A DNA stretch of 37,328 nucleotides, taken from assembly GCA_903945195.1 (NCBI GenBank), contig CAJAUT010000007.1, positions 1 to 37,328 on the forward strand. The letters are read 5' to 3'. The stretch comes from an uncultured bacterium (GTDB lineage: Bacteria > Patescibacteriota > Microgenomatia > UBA1400 > UBA12108). The position numbers were made by a program, and so were the translations under genes. Under the pieces are notes generated by a model, which searched no databases, had not been told where the DNA came from, and saw nothing but the letters and a program-made list of their open reading frames with translations. Shown here one piece after another: positions 29,516 to 37,306 of the stretch. Within the stretch, counting starts at the first letter, position 1. Each line of letters begins with the position of its first letter.

Positions 29516-29749
29516 ATATCACTGAGCACTGCAGTGGCTAGGCAGGTTTCGGAACAACCTACTTCTATACATTCAAGTATTACTTGCCAACCATATTCCC
29601 CTTTTTTTTACTATCATAGTACCCTCATGATTTGCGTGAGGAGCTACATCGTAGTGAATGTCACCTTCTTTAAGACTGCTTGGAATAGTATGACCTAGCC
29701 TATTGTCAGTTGGAAGAGTTTGAATATAAATACTGGGTAGAGTTGGCAT
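29516..29749 (-). pseudogene. Small unknown gene with a frame break at an A8 run
   Basis: From ATG at 29749 the frame reads MPTLPSIYIQTLPTDNRLG, HTIPSSLKEGDIHYDVAPHA, NHEGTMIVKKR and stops at 29573-29575 (58 residues). At a run of eight A bases (minus strand, about 29604-29611), dropping one base gives a longer and more protein-like continuation, MIVKKGEYGWQVILECIEVG then CSETCLATAVLSDMSK, ending at 29516. Sequencing indel, recent inactivation, or programmed slippage are all possible. The remaining bases of the 374-bp gap hold the dispersed repeat at 29423 and the tatC promoter. No family recognised. Confidence 0.55.
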
Positions 29750-29773
29750 GATTGCAGCTATTTTAGCATATTA

Positions 29774-31072
29774 TTATTTGATACTCGCCAGAGTAGCTTT
29801 CTTTTTGGCGTCGCGGAGAGTGCGACCTGTGGTGCCTGAGGTCACGTGGTCGTCGATGAGTTCGTTCCAGACTGCATCAGCAATGTCTGTAGTACTGGCG
29901 CCGCCTGCTGGGGTCTCGATGTAGGTATCTGTGCCTAGATCTAGGGTGTTGGCTGTCGTATTGTTGGTGATGGTGTTGCCGCCGCGGATCGTGGTACGGG
30001 CGACTCCTGCGCCAATTGTGACACCGTAGGCTGTGTTTTTGTAAATCAAGCTATTTTCGATGATGTTGTCGGCGAGGCCAGTGCCTGATAGAGAGATGCC
30101 ATTTAGATTGTCATTTATGATACATTTACTTGCCAGAGTTTGAGTGGTTGTGTCTGAAAAACTTAAGCCGCTTCCTACACAGTTTTCGATGACGTCTGTC
30201 AGGAGGCGCAGACGCGCTGAACTGGTGACAGAGATGCCATTCCCCTGGGATGCTCCGATCCAGCAATCGCGAATAAGCACATTGTCGCCGTTTACACTGA
30301 TCGCATTTTGGCTCCCAGTGGAAGCTGTTTCTACATAAAAACCTGAGAATTCGATATGTTCGGCGGTGATGTTGACTGTAGGAGTTATGGTGGTGGAGGG
30401 GATAAGTTTGACGGATATTCCTGGACCTCTGATTTTTAAATTGTTTTTGGTGATATTTAAAGTTTCTGTGACAATTGTAGTGCCTGATCCTCCAGTAGGT
30501 CGGCAAAATATTACGTCGCTACGACCAGATGAAACGAGAGTGTGGGCAGCTGCAAATGTTTTAACGGCAGTAGTAGGGGATAGCCCATCATTTACATCAT
30601 TACCCAAATTTGGGTCCCAGAAGAAAGTTGTGCCCCAACCTGGGTGCATGTTGCGTAGGCTTTCGACCAAATACACTAGGTTTGTATCTGACGCGGCAGA
30701 AGAAACTAAAGCAGCGGAAGTGGACTGAGAAATAGTGACCTGGGTAAAGGCGGTTGGGGCAATAGGGTTGGCTCCTGCTTCTCCGACGAAGTTACCACCA
30801 GAAACAGAGACTGAAACTGTATTTGGACCAGGGCGGGCTTCAAATGATACGCGCCAACCATCGAGTAAAATAACGGTGATACCTACAAAATTACCACCAC
30901 CTAGATCTTGTTTACCAAAGGCATCCATGATTTTGTCATAGCCCATTCCTGGGAGAAGAGTACCTTCCGCGTTGCGTACCTCATTTACTAAAAATTGAAG
31001 ATCAAGGGAAGTGTCTGGTGCAGGGACAGTGATGATTTTTGTAGCGAAATCAAAAAGTAGTGATGATGGCAT
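29774..31072 (-). CDS. Phage-tail-type protein with right-handed beta-helix
   Basis: 432 residues, no signal peptide. N-terminal ~110 residues (LLFDFATKIITVPAPDTSLD, GYDKIMDAFGKQDLGGGNFVGITVILL, GWRVSFEARPGPNTVSVS, GGNFVGEAGANPIAPTAF) match a domain I know from phage structural/minor tail proteins. The middle (about 165-390) is a parallel beta-helix with repeated NxxxxNxIxxN-like turns (FWDPNLGNDVNDGLSPTTAVKTF, NLKIRGPGISVKLI, IIENSLIYKNTAYGVTI), as in receptor-binding tailspikes. The end (TDIADAVWNELIDDHVTSGTTGRTLRDAKKK) is another virion-type motif. A TACAAT hexamer ends 6 bases before the ATG. It may bind or degrade a surface glycan of another cell; this is inferred. Confidence 0.7.
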   Translation of the reverse strand: MPSSLLFDFATKIITVPAPDTSLDLQFLVNEVRNAEGTLLPGMGYDKIMDAFGKQDLGGGNFVGITVILLDGWRVSFEARPGPNTVSVSVSGGNFVGEAGANPIAPTAFTQVTISQSTSAALVSSAASDTNLVYLVESLRNMHPGWGTTFFWDPNLGNDVNDGLSPTTAVKTFAAAHTLVSSGRSDVIFCRPTGGSGTTIVTETLNITKNNLKIRGPGISVKLIPSTTITPTVNITAEHIEFSGFYVETASTGSQNAISVNGDNVLIRDCWIGASQGNGISVTSSARLRLLTDVIENCVGSGLSFSDTTTQTLASKCIINDNLNGISLSGTGLADNIIENSLIYKNTAYGVTIGAGVARTTIRGGNTITNNTTANTLDLGTDTYIETPAGGASTTDIADAVWNELIDDHVTSGTTGRTLRDAKKKATLASIK

Positions 31073-31090
31073 GTGACTATTGTACTATGA

Positions 31091-34000
31091 CTAGGTCACG
31101 ATACTGTCTGTTGTGCGGATAGCAGCAACTGAGAGACCGGACGTTGTGACAGTACCTGAAGTCTCAAATGGTAGAATGCCTTTTTTGCGGACACGAACAA
31201 GCACGTCTTTATTGCCGTTGACCGTATCGTATAGAACTGTCTTGCTGACTGAAGTAGTAGTGGCTGTTTCGTCAATGTATGGGACATAGAGAGTGTCTGA
31301 AGCAGTATAAACAACTGGGAGATTGTTGAATGAGTAAGCGTCACTAATTACCCAGTCATTACCAGTGCCACCAACAAGTGGAGTATGGGTTATTTGAGTG
31401 TTGCTATCGACGGTGATGACGTGGCCCCAAGCTCCATCCGATGTATTGCGGATTAGGTCACCTGGTTTGACGACGGCACCAGAGACAAATGATGCTCCTG
31501 AATCGATTAGAATCCTACCTGTAACGTCAGCGGTAGTAGCAGTGCCTGTTGGGAAACTACCGGTAAGTGTGAAAGTTGAGCCGGTCCATGAAGCATAGCG
31601 GAAACGATGTTCTGTACCAGCTGATACATCTACGACGCGAATAACACCAGAGTCAGGTGTATCTGAAGCGATGGCAGGGGAGCCATCGGTGACGATTGCT
31701 GTAGCACCTAAAGTATTACTTGAGGTGTGTGATTGATACATGTTTTTATTTACCAGACTAGCACTAGTCACAAAGACAGTAATGCGATCGCCAGATACAA
31801 CAGATGACACAGAGATAGTGATGGAAGCATAAGGTTGGCGACCTGTACCGTTGCTGTCGATAAATTGGTATGACTGAGAAGCGGCAAGACCTTCGATCCA
31901 TACGCCTTGAGCTCCAAAGAGCGTGCCTCCAGCGAAAGTGCCAAAAGGAGCTGATTTGACTGGAGTATATGCTGTGTAAGCTTGGATATATTCTTCACCA
32001 TCAAGGATAGTAATTACTGAAGATACGACGGTGTACATGGAGAAAGTTGAGTTCTCTTGGGTAATGAATTTGAGATACTCGTAAACATTGGCCATGGTGC
32101 GGCCTGCATTGTAGATATCTCCTGCATTGATAATGATGTCGTAGGGGAAGGGGGATTGCTGAGTAAAGTTCTTGGTTAGAGTATGAGCTGAGGTTAGATT
32201 GGAAGTTAAGACCGCAGTTCTTCCGGATATTGCACCTGTGATTGTAAGTCCAGTAATAGCTGTAATTGTGGAGTTGCCTAAAGTAATAGTACCTGCACCT
32301 GTTGTAGTGGATTGATAAAGGACAATAGCAGTTCCGCCAGTGAAGGTCACTTTTTCACCGTAGGTAAACTGAGCACTGATGGATGAATAAGTTGCTGTCC
32401 CGTTTACGAAAGCGATAGTAATATCATCCCATCCAGAAACAATAGTAGTACTAGAGGCAGTTGTATTTGTGTAGTAGTTGGCGGGAGTACCGCTTTGTTG
32501 GATTTGTTCACCTGTAGTGAAGTTTTTGTAGTATACATTGCGACTAGTACCAGTAATCGTAGTATCAACCTGAAGAACTAGTTTACCTGTTGAACCGTCA
32601 TCTTGGACTCCGCGCAAGATACGACGGGCAGTAGAAGTGCCACCAACCATGGTAGTGCCAACTCCTGGTGGCGTACCACCTTCGGCAGTATAGGTAGTGT
32701 AGGTATCGCCAAGACTACCATTTACCTGGGCAGTACAACCTGAGGCAGTTGAAGAATATGCTTTGAAGTAGTGATTGTTGGCAGGAGTGCCTTTAACGTT
32801 TGTTAGCTTGAGGGTTCCGGTTGTGCCATCATCAGTAACGGCAACAATTTGCGCTGACCATCCACCAGCTGTAAAGTCATATCCCGAATCTGTTTGGGCG
32901 ATGACTTCTCCAACGTTAAATGGACCTGAAGCTTCGGTTTTGTACATGAGGTAATAGTCACCTGAAGTGTAGTTGAGGTCTGTGGCGGTTGATAGAGGGA
33001 CCGCGTTTCGACCTCCTGAGGTTAGATCAATACTGAAGTGATCGTAAGAGTTGCCACCTTGGCGTGCAAACACAGTGATGTTGGCGCCGTCGATTTCGGT
33101 ACCCATTTCTTTGACACGGACAAGCACATCGATTTGACCACGGTCCCAATTGGAAAGGGTAGACCATTCTGAGATACTACTGCCGTTTTGGAAAACGTAG
33201 ATTTGGGGGTAAGGGGAGGACTGGATGGTACCGAGGGTATAGACGTTGGCCCAGAGATTTTCACCGCTGGTTGCTGCTGCGGCAGTACGCGGGATATTTT
33301 GCGTCCCACCTGTGATATCTACGTTGTGAGCACCGGTTGAATCAAAGGCATTTCCTATTGCGGAACTATCTGGGCGAATCCAGATGATTTTGCGTGTAGC
33401 ATCAATAAATAATACTGTGCCTGCATCAAGATCTGTCTCTTCAACAATTGGTAGTCCAAAATCAGATGCGGCAGGGGAGCCAGAAGCATAAACGATCTGG
33501 ACGATGCCGGTATTGGTGCCTGTTGCACGCAACCATCCATCAGATTTGAGAGCACCACCGGTTAAGTATTTGATACTAACTTCGTCGATAAACCATTCAT
33601 TGATGAGCGTGTAGTCAGTAGGCGTCTGGGCTGACATTGGGACTTTGTCATCCATTTGGCCTAGCTCGTCAAAAGTATCTTGGAGATAGGAGTAGAGCGC
33701 GTTGACTGAGAAAACTGTCTCACCAACTCCACTTACTGTAACTGCGTGAGTAAATCCTGCATTGACGTCTACAGCGTTGGTACAACTGCCCTTGGATTTG
33801 TTGGTAATCGTAACTGTTGCGGTACCACCATTTGCTGCTGTAAAGTCTTTGCTAAAGTTGGCTGCGCCTATTGCAGCGACAGTAGCTGTTGCAACTTGGA
33901 TTGCAGTGTCTGTTGCACCAATTAAGACTGGAATAGCAGTTTTTCCGACGGGGGCAGGGTCACCACCGCCACTAGCTTTGTTGTACCAAACATAATATGG

Positions 34001-34183
34001 AGTCTCGTCTTTGGCGCTCCATAACAAGAAATAGTCTCCGGATGTAATTCCTGAAGCTAGAAGACATAGAGCGGTCTGAATCTCTGCGACACTTGAACTA
34101 GTGCCGTTAATTTCATCCTTCCAATTGGCATGATAGATTTGTTTGGTAGCGTAATTAATTGACCAATCGTCAGCAATAGGCAT
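31091..34183 (-). CDS. Very large virion/tail-type beta-rich structural protein
   Basis: 1030 residues, Thr/Ser/Gly/Ala-rich, almost all beta, no signal peptide or membrane helix. It opens MPIADDWSINYATKQIYHAN, a start like that of the neighbouring beta-helix protein's domain (FATKIITV). Several segments resemble repeated modules of phage structural proteins: SGDYYLMYKTEASGPFNVGE, VTDDGTTGTLKLTNVKGTPA, FTLTGSFPTGTATTADVTG, ILIDSGASFVSGAVVKPGD. Its strong internal similarity of motifs such as GTTMVGGTSTARRILRGVQ and GEKVTFTGGTAIVLYQ suggests a stacked fibre. It lies 18 bases upstream of the beta-helix gene and 7 bases after the coiled-coil gene, as one operon. Fibre or tail sheath-like role is inferred. 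Confidence 0.65.
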   Translation of the reverse strand: MPIADDWSINYATKQIYHANWKDEINGTSSSVAEIQTALCLLASGITSGDYFLLWSAKDETPYYVWYNKASGGGDPAPVGKTAIPVLIGATDTAIQVATATVAAIGAANFSKDFTAANGGTATVTITNKSKGSCTNAVDVNAGFTHAVTVSGVGETVFSVNALYSYLQDTFDELGQMDDKVPMSAQTPTDYTLINEWFIDEVSIKYLTGGALKSDGWLRATGTNTGIVQIVYASGSPAASDFGLPIVEETDLDAGTVLFIDATRKIIWIRPDSSAIGNAFDSTGAHNVDITGGTQNIPRTAAAATSGENLWANVYTLGTIQSSPYPQIYVFQNGSSISEWSTLSNWDRGQIDVLVRVKEMGTEIDGANITVFARQGGNSYDHFSIDLTSGGRNAVPLSTATDLNYTSGDYYLMYKTEASGPFNVGEVIAQTDSGYDFTAGGWSAQIVAVTDDGTTGTLKLTNVKGTPANNHYFKAYSSTASGCTAQVNGSLGDTYTTYTAEGGTPPGVGTTMVGGTSTARRILRGVQDDGSTGKLVLQVDTTITGTSRNVYYKNFTTGEQIQQSGTPANYYTNTTASSTTIVSGWDDITIAFVNGTATYSSISAQFTYGEKVTFTGGTAIVLYQSTTTGAGTITLGNSTITAITGLTITGAISGRTAVLTSNLTSAHTLTKNFTQQSPFPYDIIINAGDIYNAGRTMANVYEYLKFITQENSTFSMYTVVSSVITILDGEEYIQAYTAYTPVKSAPFGTFAGGTLFGAQGVWIEGLAASQSYQFIDSNGTGRQPYASITISVSSVVSGDRITVFVTSASLVNKNMYQSHTSSNTLGATAIVTDGSPAIASDTPDSGVIRVVDVSAGTEHRFRYASWTGSTFTLTGSFPTGTATTADVTGRILIDSGASFVSGAVVKPGDLIRNTSDGAWGHVITVDSNTQITHTPLVGGTGNDWVISDAYSFNNLPVVYTASDTLYVPYIDETATTTSVSKTVLYDTVNGNKDVLVRVRKKGILPFETSGTVTTSGLSVAAIRTTDSIVT

Positions 34184-34190
34184 ATTTTAT

Positions 34191-34586
34191 TTAGGCTTTC
34201 TTTACTGCTTTGGCAGCTTGTATTTTTTTACGTAATTCGTTTTCTAAACGAGGGTTTTTTGAAGGTGTGGTGATTGGTTGCCCCACTTCGTCCTTCGACT
34301 CGCTCAGGACTACGCTTGGGGTCTCATCTTCGATTCGAGGATTGATGATTTCAATTTTTTGAGATTTGGTTTCTGGGTCAGCTGTAATAATGCGAGTCTC
34401 TTGTGTGAGTTTGGTTGGTTTGCCAAAGAGGGGTTTGCCGATCTTTAGCTGAGAGATCTCATCTTGGCAAAGCTCAATTTGTTTATTGATGTCAGAAATG
34501 CGATCTGAATTGGTTTCGGTCAAAAGCATCTTCTCGTACTCTTCTACCATTTCCTGTCGTTGCTGAATTGCGTTGCTATAGCTCAT
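34191..34586 (-). CDS. Small coiled-coil protein of the tail-type module
   Basis: 131 residues. N-terminal half is a charged coiled coil (AIQQRQEMVEEYEKMLLTE, ISDINKQIELCQDEISQLK); a linker with KPLFGKPTKLTQET follows, and the C-terminus is basic and helical (NPRLENELRKKIQAAKAVKKA). The linker part (about 85-102, TPSVVLSESKDEVGQP) is encoded by a palindromic repeat (34281-34321). Could be a chaperone or tape-like assembly factor, by position only. A leaderless-type promoter (TTGACA-18-TACAGT-7-ATG) shows that it begins the transcription unit that includes the large structural protein. Confidence 0.55.
   Translation of the reverse strand: MSYSNAIQQRQEMVEEYEKMLLTETNSDRISDINKQIELCQDEISQLKIGKPLFGKPTKLTQETRIITADPETKSQKIEIINPRIEDETPSVVLSESKDEVGQPITTPSKNPRLENELRKKIQAAKAVKKA
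34281..34321. repeat. Palindromic repeat (GTCCT...AGGAC type) inside the coiled-coil gene
   Basis: Outer CCCCA/TGGGG-like arms and inner GTCCT (34290-34294)/AGGAC (34306-34310) enclose TCGACTCGCTC. This interior is similar to REP-like repeats with a TTCGACTCGCTCAGGA core found across many bacterial genomes. A fragment (TTCGCTCAGG) also lies near 28460. Read in frame, it encodes VVLSESKDE. Confidence 0.75.
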
Positions 34587-34593
34587 AGCTATA

Positions 34594-34623
34594 ACTGTAC
34601 TTTAGAAAGAGAGATAGTGTCAA
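34594..34623 (-). promoter_or_regulatory. Promoter of the tail-type structural operon
   Basis: On the minus strand TTGACA (34623-34618), 18 bp, TACAGT (34599-34594), 7 bases, ATG at 34586. Fits the leaderless pattern. Confidence 0.6.
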
Positions 34624-34636
34624 TAGATAAAAGTGA

Positions 34637-35194
34637 CTATTTGGTGTATTGACGAGGTGCTGGTTTACGTCCTGCCTTAATGTCCATTTTGCGAGCTTTT
34701 TCTTCTAGATTACGTAGTTCGGTGATAGGTAGGATTTGGCCCGAAGGAGCGGTGTTTGTGGGGAGAGTACGAACTATCGCGTACTGCGAGTCTTTTGTTG
34801 GTTTTTTGTCCCAAGGTTTGTCGATATACAAAACTGAGGCGTTGTTTTTTAGGATGGTACGCGTTGTGCCGTCTCCTGGTCCTCGAGAGATCCAGAGATA
34901 GTAGCCGGCGTAAATATTTGTGTCCCAGCTGGCTGTCTTGTCGATGAGAGTATCTTTGCCTGAGCCTGTGGCAACACCTGAGATTTCTTTAGCAGGTTCT
35001 ACCGAATGACCGGTGAAAAGATCTTTTAGTCCAGGATTTTTTTGAGCAAAATCGGTTAGAGGCATCCACTCAATTCTTTTTTTAGCGGGATCTGATTTAC
35101 TTTGAAATTCGACTGAAGCGTAACCTGGCCAGGCGGGATCTAGGAATACGCGTAAACATTCTCGCTCTCTGTCATTGATGTCGATGATTTGCAT
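34637..35194 (-). CDS. Small virion-type structural protein
   Basis: 185 residues, no signal peptide. N-terminal region (MQIIDINDRERECLRVFLD) has no known match to me. The centre (ISGVATGSGKDTLIDKTASW, NIYAGYYLWISRGPGDGT, TRTILKNNASVLYIDKPWD, KKPTKDSQYAIV) follows the pattern of a beta module often seen in phage and other virion proteins: G-x(n)-tLtDttksW...aGy...i..GtG.g..r.I..N....l....W...P...S.Y.I. The C-terminus is basic. A TATACT hexamer ends 6 bases before ATG, and a dispersed repeat lies just upstream. Likely a structural partner of the two large genes downstream. Confidence 0.6.
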   Translation of the reverse strand: MQIIDINDRERECLRVFLDPAWPGYASVEFQSKSDPAKKRIEWMPLTDFAQKNPGLKDLFTGHSVEPAKEISGVATGSGKDTLIDKTASWDTNIYAGYYLWISRGPGDGTTRTILKNNASVLYIDKPWDKKPTKDSQYAIVRTLPTNTAPSGQILPITELRNLEEKARKMDIKAGRKPAPRQYTK

Positions 35195-35209
35195 ACAGAT
35201 AGTATATCG

Positions 35210-35262
35210 GACAATCAGATAACTCGGAAGTGTCAGATAAATCTGATAATCAGATATTCTGA
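35210..35262. repeat. Dispersed ~53-bp intergenic repeat, copy upstream of the tail-type genes
   Basis: Partner of 29423-29475 (17 of 19 identical in the first block, then a shared AATCAGATA block). The stretch from 35231 to 35285 is itself rich in alternating TCAGATA / ATCTGAT words that can pair with each other. Confidence 0.6.
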
Positions 35263-35289
35263 TTTGCTGAGTATTCTGACTGTCTGAAC

Positions 35290-35778
35290 TTAGTCGTCTT
35301 CGTCGTCATCTACATCACTCGAGGTGTCTGAGAGTGAGCCGATATCTTTGGACTCAGTCGATTTTGGTTTTGCAACTGCGCCTTTAGCAAAAAAGAATAG
35401 CATAGGCAAAAAGAGGGTAAGGCCACCGAGCGCAAAAGAGATCGCCCATTCAAGCGGGATCCCGACAGTGCTGCTGGTAGCTGTAGCTTGGACACCGTAG
35501 AGCTGGATGAGGACAGAGACAACTAAAAGCGAGACGGCTTTAAATTGCCAGGCTTCTTTGATAAATGAGAGTAACCATAGGGGAGTGATGAGGATCGCGA
35601 GCGAGCGCACCAAGATGACGGCTGAGGTAAAGGGGACTTTGGAGATCATCTCCATGTTTAAAAATCCGTAGGGACTGGTGAGAGGAAGTGATAGTGGGTC
35701 AACGACGGCTTCTAGGAGGTAGGCGAGGAGGAAGAGGCCAACGATAAGGACTAGAACATATTCTTTTGGCATTTTCAT
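35290..35778 (-). CDS. Four-helix membrane protein with acidic tail
   Basis: 162 residues. Four hydrophobic helices (about 6-25, 47-70, 77-97, 107-133; for example EYVLVLIVGLFLLAYLLEAV) and a cytoplasmic C-terminus ending in Ser/Asp/Glu (STESKDIGSLSDTSSDVDDDEDD). Cytosolic side of the tail is assumed. The first codons are MKMPKEY; an extended -10 (TGT-TATAAT) ends 8 bases before ATG. It precedes the virion-type genes in the same direction; a holin-like or anchoring role would be speculation. No family recognised. Confidence 0.6.
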   Translation of the reverse strand: MKMPKEYVLVLIVGLFLLAYLLEAVVDPLSLPLTSPYGFLNMEMISKVPFTSAVILVRSLAILITPLWLLSFIKEAWQFKAVSLLVVSVLIQLYGVQATATSSTVGIPLEWAISFALGGLTLFLPMLFFFAKGAVAKPKSTESKDIGSLSDTSSDVDDDEDD

Positions 35779-35798
35779 ATAGGACGATTATAACAAAA

Positions 35799-36824
35799 TT
35801 ATTTCAGAGTGTAATATGTGGAGGGACCGGCATTGTGACGGATAAGAAGGCCTAGATTCATTAGATAGCTAAAGTCGCGAGCGCGGGTTGAGTCACCACG
35901 CTTGACTATTTTTTTGTATTCTTTGTCGCTGATTGTGGAGTGGTTTTTTAGGTAGTCGAGGATTTTACGATGATGAGGTCTTAAATCTTGAGAGTTTTTT
36001 GTCGAGGCAGAGAGAATCTCTCCAACTCGGACCAATTCATCAATGATGCCGTCGGTAAAGTAAATGAGCCATTTGGTGAAATCTAGATGTGAGGACAATT
36101 CGTAGTAATCTCCTTGTTCGCCTACGGTTGCGAAATATTTGGTGATGTTTTGATTGTAATAATTTTCAAAACTGAAGAGCTTGAAGGTGTTGAGACCCAG
36201 CTTGGCGAGTAATACTTTGGTGAGCAACCGAGTAGTGCGACCATTGCCATCCATAAAGGGGTGAATGAGAATAAACTGCTTGTGAAATAAGCCGGCTAAA
36301 ATAAGTGGATCGAGAGTATTTTTATATTTATCTATAAATTCCATGAGCGAGCTGATTAATTTTGGGACTTCTTCGTAATCTGGTGCTAGATATGCTGGCT
36401 CCCTCGTGCGAGGATTGTTGACGACGACAGGAAACTGGCGGATGTGACCTGATTGGAACGAGGGAAGGAGACCTCGAGTTACGCCCTCGTGGACTTTGAG
36501 GATGAGCTTGAGATCGATTTCTGGAGAGAGCGAATCTATTTGTTCGTCTAGCCAAACCAGAGTTTGATTATAGTTGACGACTTCTTTTTCGGAGTCACGT
36601 AGGCGGGATGGTTGATTTTGAAGGATTTGCTTAACCTCGGTGAGCGGGAGAAGGTTGCCCTCTATACTAGTACTGGCGTGGGTAGAGAGTGAGCGAGCAG
36701 AACTTAGGAGTTCCATGAGAACGGGGTGGCTAAAATGTTGATTGTTGAGACTTGTGATTAATTTGTGAATACGGGTTATATTATTTAATAACTCTGGTGA
36801 GATTGTGTATTTTGGATCAAACAT
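35799..36824 (-). CDS. Fic family protein with N-terminal inhibitory motif
   Basis: 341 residues. The Fic catalytic motif HPFMDGNGR is complete at 188-196 (His188 as base), so it should transfer AMP from ATP to a hydroxyl group of target proteins. The inhibitory motif (S/T)xxxE(G/N) is found near the N-terminus as STSIEGN (51-57), placing it in class II. FPVVVNNPRTREPAYLAPDYEEVPKLI is the usual flap/beta-hairpin region. A C-terminal winged helix (HHRKILDYLKNHSTISDKEYKKI...DFSYLMNLGLLIRHN) suggests DNA binding or self-regulation. The gene has a perfect -35 and 17-bp spacer, and stands alone between membrane gene and the YerC-like regulator. Confidence 0.93.
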   Translation of the reverse strand: MFDPKYTISPELLNNITRIHKLITSLNNQHFSHPVLMELLSSARSLSTHASTSIEGNLLPLTEVKQILQNQPSRLRDSEKEVVNYNQTLVWLDEQIDSLSPEIDLKLILKVHEGVTRGLLPSFQSGHIRQFPVVVNNPRTREPAYLAPDYEEVPKLISSLMEFIDKYKNTLDPLILAGLFHKQFILIHPFMDGNGRTTRLLTKVLLAKLGLNTFKLFSFENYYNQNITKYFATVGEQGDYYELSSHLDFTKWLIYFTDGIIDELVRVGEILSASTKNSQDLRPHHRKILDYLKNHSTISDKEYKKIVKRGDSTRARDFSYLMNLGLLIRHNAGPSTYYTLK

Positions 36825-36831
36825 GAGACTA

Positions 36832-36860
36832 TTTATAGACGATTATGAGACGATTGTCAA
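36832..36860 (-). promoter_or_regulatory. Promoter of the Fic gene (leaderless type)
   Basis: On the minus strand TTGACA (36860-36855), exactly 17 bp, TATAAA (36837-36832), 7 bases, ATG at 36824. Confidence 0.75.
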
Positions 36861-36862
36861 GT

Positions 36863-37306
36863 CTAGAATGCTCGCTTCTTTTTGGCACGCTCTGCGTTTG
36901 TGCGGTTATAGTGAGCTGACCAGCTTGCACCTCTAGGAGGTAGTACGTGGTCTAACTTTTCGTCAAGTTTCAGGAAAAAATCAGAGATCTTTTGGACTTT
37001 TAACATACGATCAATAACTATCTCGTAACCATTATTGGGTTTTTGCATGGTGAGACTAATTTTGGATACCGTTGTGAGACTGACTTTTAAAATATTTTGA
37101 ATCTCTCGTTGTGAGTAGCCTTTTTTTAACATATAGGCTATGGATAATCTTTTGCCTAGCATGATTTGTTCTGTGGGGGAGAGTAGATCTTCGATGAACG
37201 AGGCGGTTGTAGCAGGGGAAGGTAGGGAAGAGAGGGTAGAGAGAAACATGTCAAAAATTTGAGCAGAAACTTGTGGTGGCAAGTAACGACGAGAAACTTG
37301 AGTCAT
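36863..37306 (-). CDS. YerC/TrpR-like helix-turn-helix regulator
   Basis: 147 residues. The core (FIEDLLSPTEQIMLGKRLSIAYMLKKGYSQREIQNILKVSLTTVSKI) is the TrpR/YerC-YecD family fold: LLTxxExxxLxxRxxIAxxLxxGxSxREIxxxLxxSxxTVxRx. The C-terminal basic tail (NRTNAERAKKKRAF) is longer than in the family. TrpR itself binds tryptophan, but YerC-type proteins have no known ligand. It starts with a strong AGGAGG 6 bases before ATG; a TATAAT (37325-37320) lies 13 bases up, so this mRNA has a short leader. The target genes are not visible. Confidence 0.85.
   Translation of the reverse strand: MTQVSRRYLPPQVSAQIFDMFLSTLSSLPSPATTASFIEDLLSPTEQIMLGKRLSIAYMLKKGYSQREIQNILKVSLTTVSKISLTMQKPNNGYEIVIDRMLKVQKISDFFLKLDEKLDHVLPPRGASWSAHYNRTNAERAKKKRAF

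Noticed and set aside
31096-33995. Many frames opposite or inside the 1030-residue gene
   Set aside because: All lie in other frames of a Thr/Ser/Gly-rich gene and have no domain, ribosome site or promoter of their own.
29774-35778. Complete prophage
   Set aside because: Only tail-type structural genes are seen; terminase, portal, capsid, integrase and attachment repeats are missing in the window.
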